Shown: one piece after another, positions 5,124 through 6,222 of the stretch
Layout of the letters: each line of letters begins with the position of its first letter
How positions within the stretch are numbered: the stretch's first letter is position 1
Position numbers and translations under genes: made by a program
The notes under the pieces: generated by a model
What the model was told of the DNA's origin: nothing
The model's database searches: none
The model's input: only the letters and a program-made list of their open reading frames with translations
Assembly: GCA_007134725.1 (NCBI GenBank)
Contig: SLKF01000278.1
Location: forward strand, 1-6,222
Direction: 5' to 3'
DNA: 6,222 nucleotides
Origin: Clostridiales bacterium
GTDB lineage: Bacteria > Bacillota > Clostridia > Peptostreptococcales > T1SED10-28

Positions 5124-6222
5124 ACTCTGTCCACTCTGTCCACTCGACTCTTTTTGTTTTGAGTATAGTTGAAAAACACGGTGTGTCCCCGAAATAGATT
5201 GATTAAATAAATCAGAACCCCAGAAGCTAAGAACATAGGCCAGATTTCCGACAAGTCTCCCCAACGGAGATACTGCAGGGTAAAGGTTACAAGCATATAG
5301 AAAAACACATAACCTAAGCTGCCGATGACAATTCCTCTTTTTATTGCACGGTTAGAAAAGGGATAAATATGAAACCACTCTTCATCCAATACCGCATTCC
5401 AAAGGGATAGACAGAACTCTTGGATAATGAAGAATACCAGTATATTTAAAATCATTTGTACCACGGTCACTTCGACGAAAGCCAGGGATACCAAATGGAC
5501 CAAGGCGATTTTTATGAGTAGTGACAAGTTTCCTTTTCCTCTTCTCATACGTCTCTCGAAGGCCAGTAGCGCTGCACCTAATGGTCTGAAGGGTAAAATC
5601 TTCGTACCGCTGAAAATCTTTATTGTTCTTGAGGTATTAATTCCCCGACTTTTTTCTTCGGGAACCACTTGAATAATGGCTGATAGTCTTTGAGCCCGGC
5701 GATTGGTTTCTTCTGAGATCATTCTCGACCAGTGCAGGTCCCCTCTGTTTTTCTTACGGTCCGTCCACCAAAGAAGGGCTGTTAAAGCAGTAGACAGCAG
5801 GATAAATGCCATTCCCGCTCCTACACCCCTATCCCAATAAAAAACCCAAACAAAGGTTAATGAGAAAAAGAAAAAGCTATAAATAAATTGCACAATCCTT
5901 CGAATCCATCTCCCGTTGATTTGTTGGATGAAAAACCTGCCATTCATTCCTAGATAACGCCATAGAAGTCCTATGAATAAAAACCCCATAGGGTTTAGCG
6001 TTAAAATTTCAAGAACAACTAAAAGAGCCACCCAAATTCCCCAACTAAGAAGACCCAGTGCTCGGTTTAAAAAATGGGAGCGCTCAATAAATTTCTTTCC
6101 ATACAAATTTAGAGGCGTTAAAAACAGTTCATCCGCCTCTTTTAGGTATCCGGTGTGTTTTCCTCCGCTGGCAACTTTCACAGAGAAAAAATATACAAGG
6201 TAGCTCCAGGGCTCCTGACGAA
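5105..6222 (-). CDS. ecsB: EcsB-like ABC transporter permease, 5' end outside the window
   Basis: This is the membrane subunit of an Ecs-type ABC exporter, which would work with an EcsA-like ATPase presumably encoded to the right. The frame is open to the window edge, giving 371 visible residues. The GTG at 6179-6181 is probably internal, because RQEPWSYLVYFFS precedes it without a stop and EcsB proteins have an N-terminal region before this point. Family-like blocks are YLKEADELFLTPLN (visible residues 25-38) and a segment reading EETNRRAQRLSAII-QVVPEE (about 170-189), comparable to the E-x-x-R...VP segment of EcsB. About six to eight hydrophobic segments are visible, near 55-73, 76-88, 109-128, 135-152, 233-270, 297-316 and 327-343. 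The last 28 residues, RGHTVFFNYTQNKKSR then VDR repeated and GTE, are encoded by repeat DNA and are unlikely to be ancestral. Family assignment is from motif memory. Confidence 0.8.
   Translation of the reverse strand, partial: RQEPWSYLVYFFSVKVASGGKHTGYLKEADELFLTPLNLYGKKFIERSHFLNRALGLLSWGIWVALLVVLEILTLNPMGFLFIGLLWRYLGMNGRFFIQQINGRWIRRIVQFIYSFFFFSLTFVWVFYWDRGVGAGMAFILLSTALTALLWWTDRKKNRGDLHWSRMISEETNRRAQRLSAIIQVVPEEKSRGINTSRTIKIFSGTKILPFRPLGAALLAFERRMRRGKGNLSLLIKIALVHLVSLAFVEVTVVQMILNILVFFIIQEFCLSLWNAVLDEEWFHIYPFSNRAIKRGIVIGSLGYVFFYMLVTFTLQYLRWGDLSEIWPMFLASGVLIYLINLFRGHTVFFNYTQNKKSRVDRVDRVDRGTE
5117..5143. repeat. Triplicated 9-bp unit TCTGTCCAC
   Basis: Three perfect head-to-tail copies lie directly next to the REP-like hairpin and share its TCTGTCC sequence. 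In the EcsB-like frame they encode VDR repeated. They probably arose by slippage or serial duplication of the hairpin end. Confidence 0.9.
5177..5191. repeat. Possible outer end of the repeat element
   Basis: CACGGTGTGTCCCCG resembles the GTCC-rich composition of the hairpin 55 bp away and marks the point where the EcsB-like protein loses family character (RGHTVFF). It may be the other border of an inserted element of about 93 bp (5099-5191). I cannot prove that the two ends belong to one element. Confidence 0.35.

Noticed and set aside
5028..5264. A 78-codon gene reading through the repeat into the sigma fragment
   Set aside because: Its upstream half overlaps the EcsB-like coding sequence in another frame and reads through the 9-bp repeats (SGQ units). 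Only the last ~23 codons resemble a protein family.
6179..6203. GTG at 6179-6181 as the start of the EcsB-like gene
   Set aside because: The frame is open through to the window edge, no Shine-Dalgarno precedes the GTG, and the residues before it fit an EcsB-like protein, so the gene is 5'-partial.

Overview
The window looks like a chromosomal segment from a low-GC Firmicute, most likely a Clostridia relative. The clues are the moderately AT-rich sequence, strong AGGAGG ribosome binding sites, a FeoB followed by a small Cys-rich membrane protein, a class A penicillin-binding protein and an EcsB-type permease. The taxonomic placement is inference. All confident genes lie on the minus strand, so gene order is described right to left.

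Right part (about 5000-6222): the 3' part of an EcsB-like ABC transporter permease enters from beyond the window. Its last ~28 codons and stop codon coincide with repetitive DNA: a triplicated 9-bp unit and a REP-like hairpin. Immediately downstream is an in-frame scrap resembling region 2 of a sigma-70/ECF sigma factor. A second degenerate copy of the repeat core and a structured stretch follow, with a 46-codon open frame of uncertain status. This 300-bp interval looks like a gene graveyard with repeat elements.

Middle (2696-4732): a complete bifunctional class A PBP (glycosyltransferase 51 plus transpeptidase) ends in a Lys/Asp/Glu-rich tail with a 9-bp tandem repeat. Two consecutive hairpin/T-tract terminators follow it.

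Left part (147-2357): an iron-uptake operon with feoB and, 9 bp downstream, a 59-residue FeoB-associated Cys-rich membrane protein whose Shine-Dalgarno overlaps the feoB stop codon. No feoA lies next to feoB. The feoB leader carries an inverted repeat that could be a metal-regulator operator. The first 117 bases hold an open plus-strand frame that may be the tail of a convergent gene.

The genes fall into separate functional units (transporter permease, cell-wall synthesis, ferrous iron import) divided by terminators and repeats. I see no RNA gene, CRISPR array or intact mobile element. The most unusual part is the repeat and pseudogene interval at about 4830-5191, together with the repeat-derived end of the EcsB-like protein.
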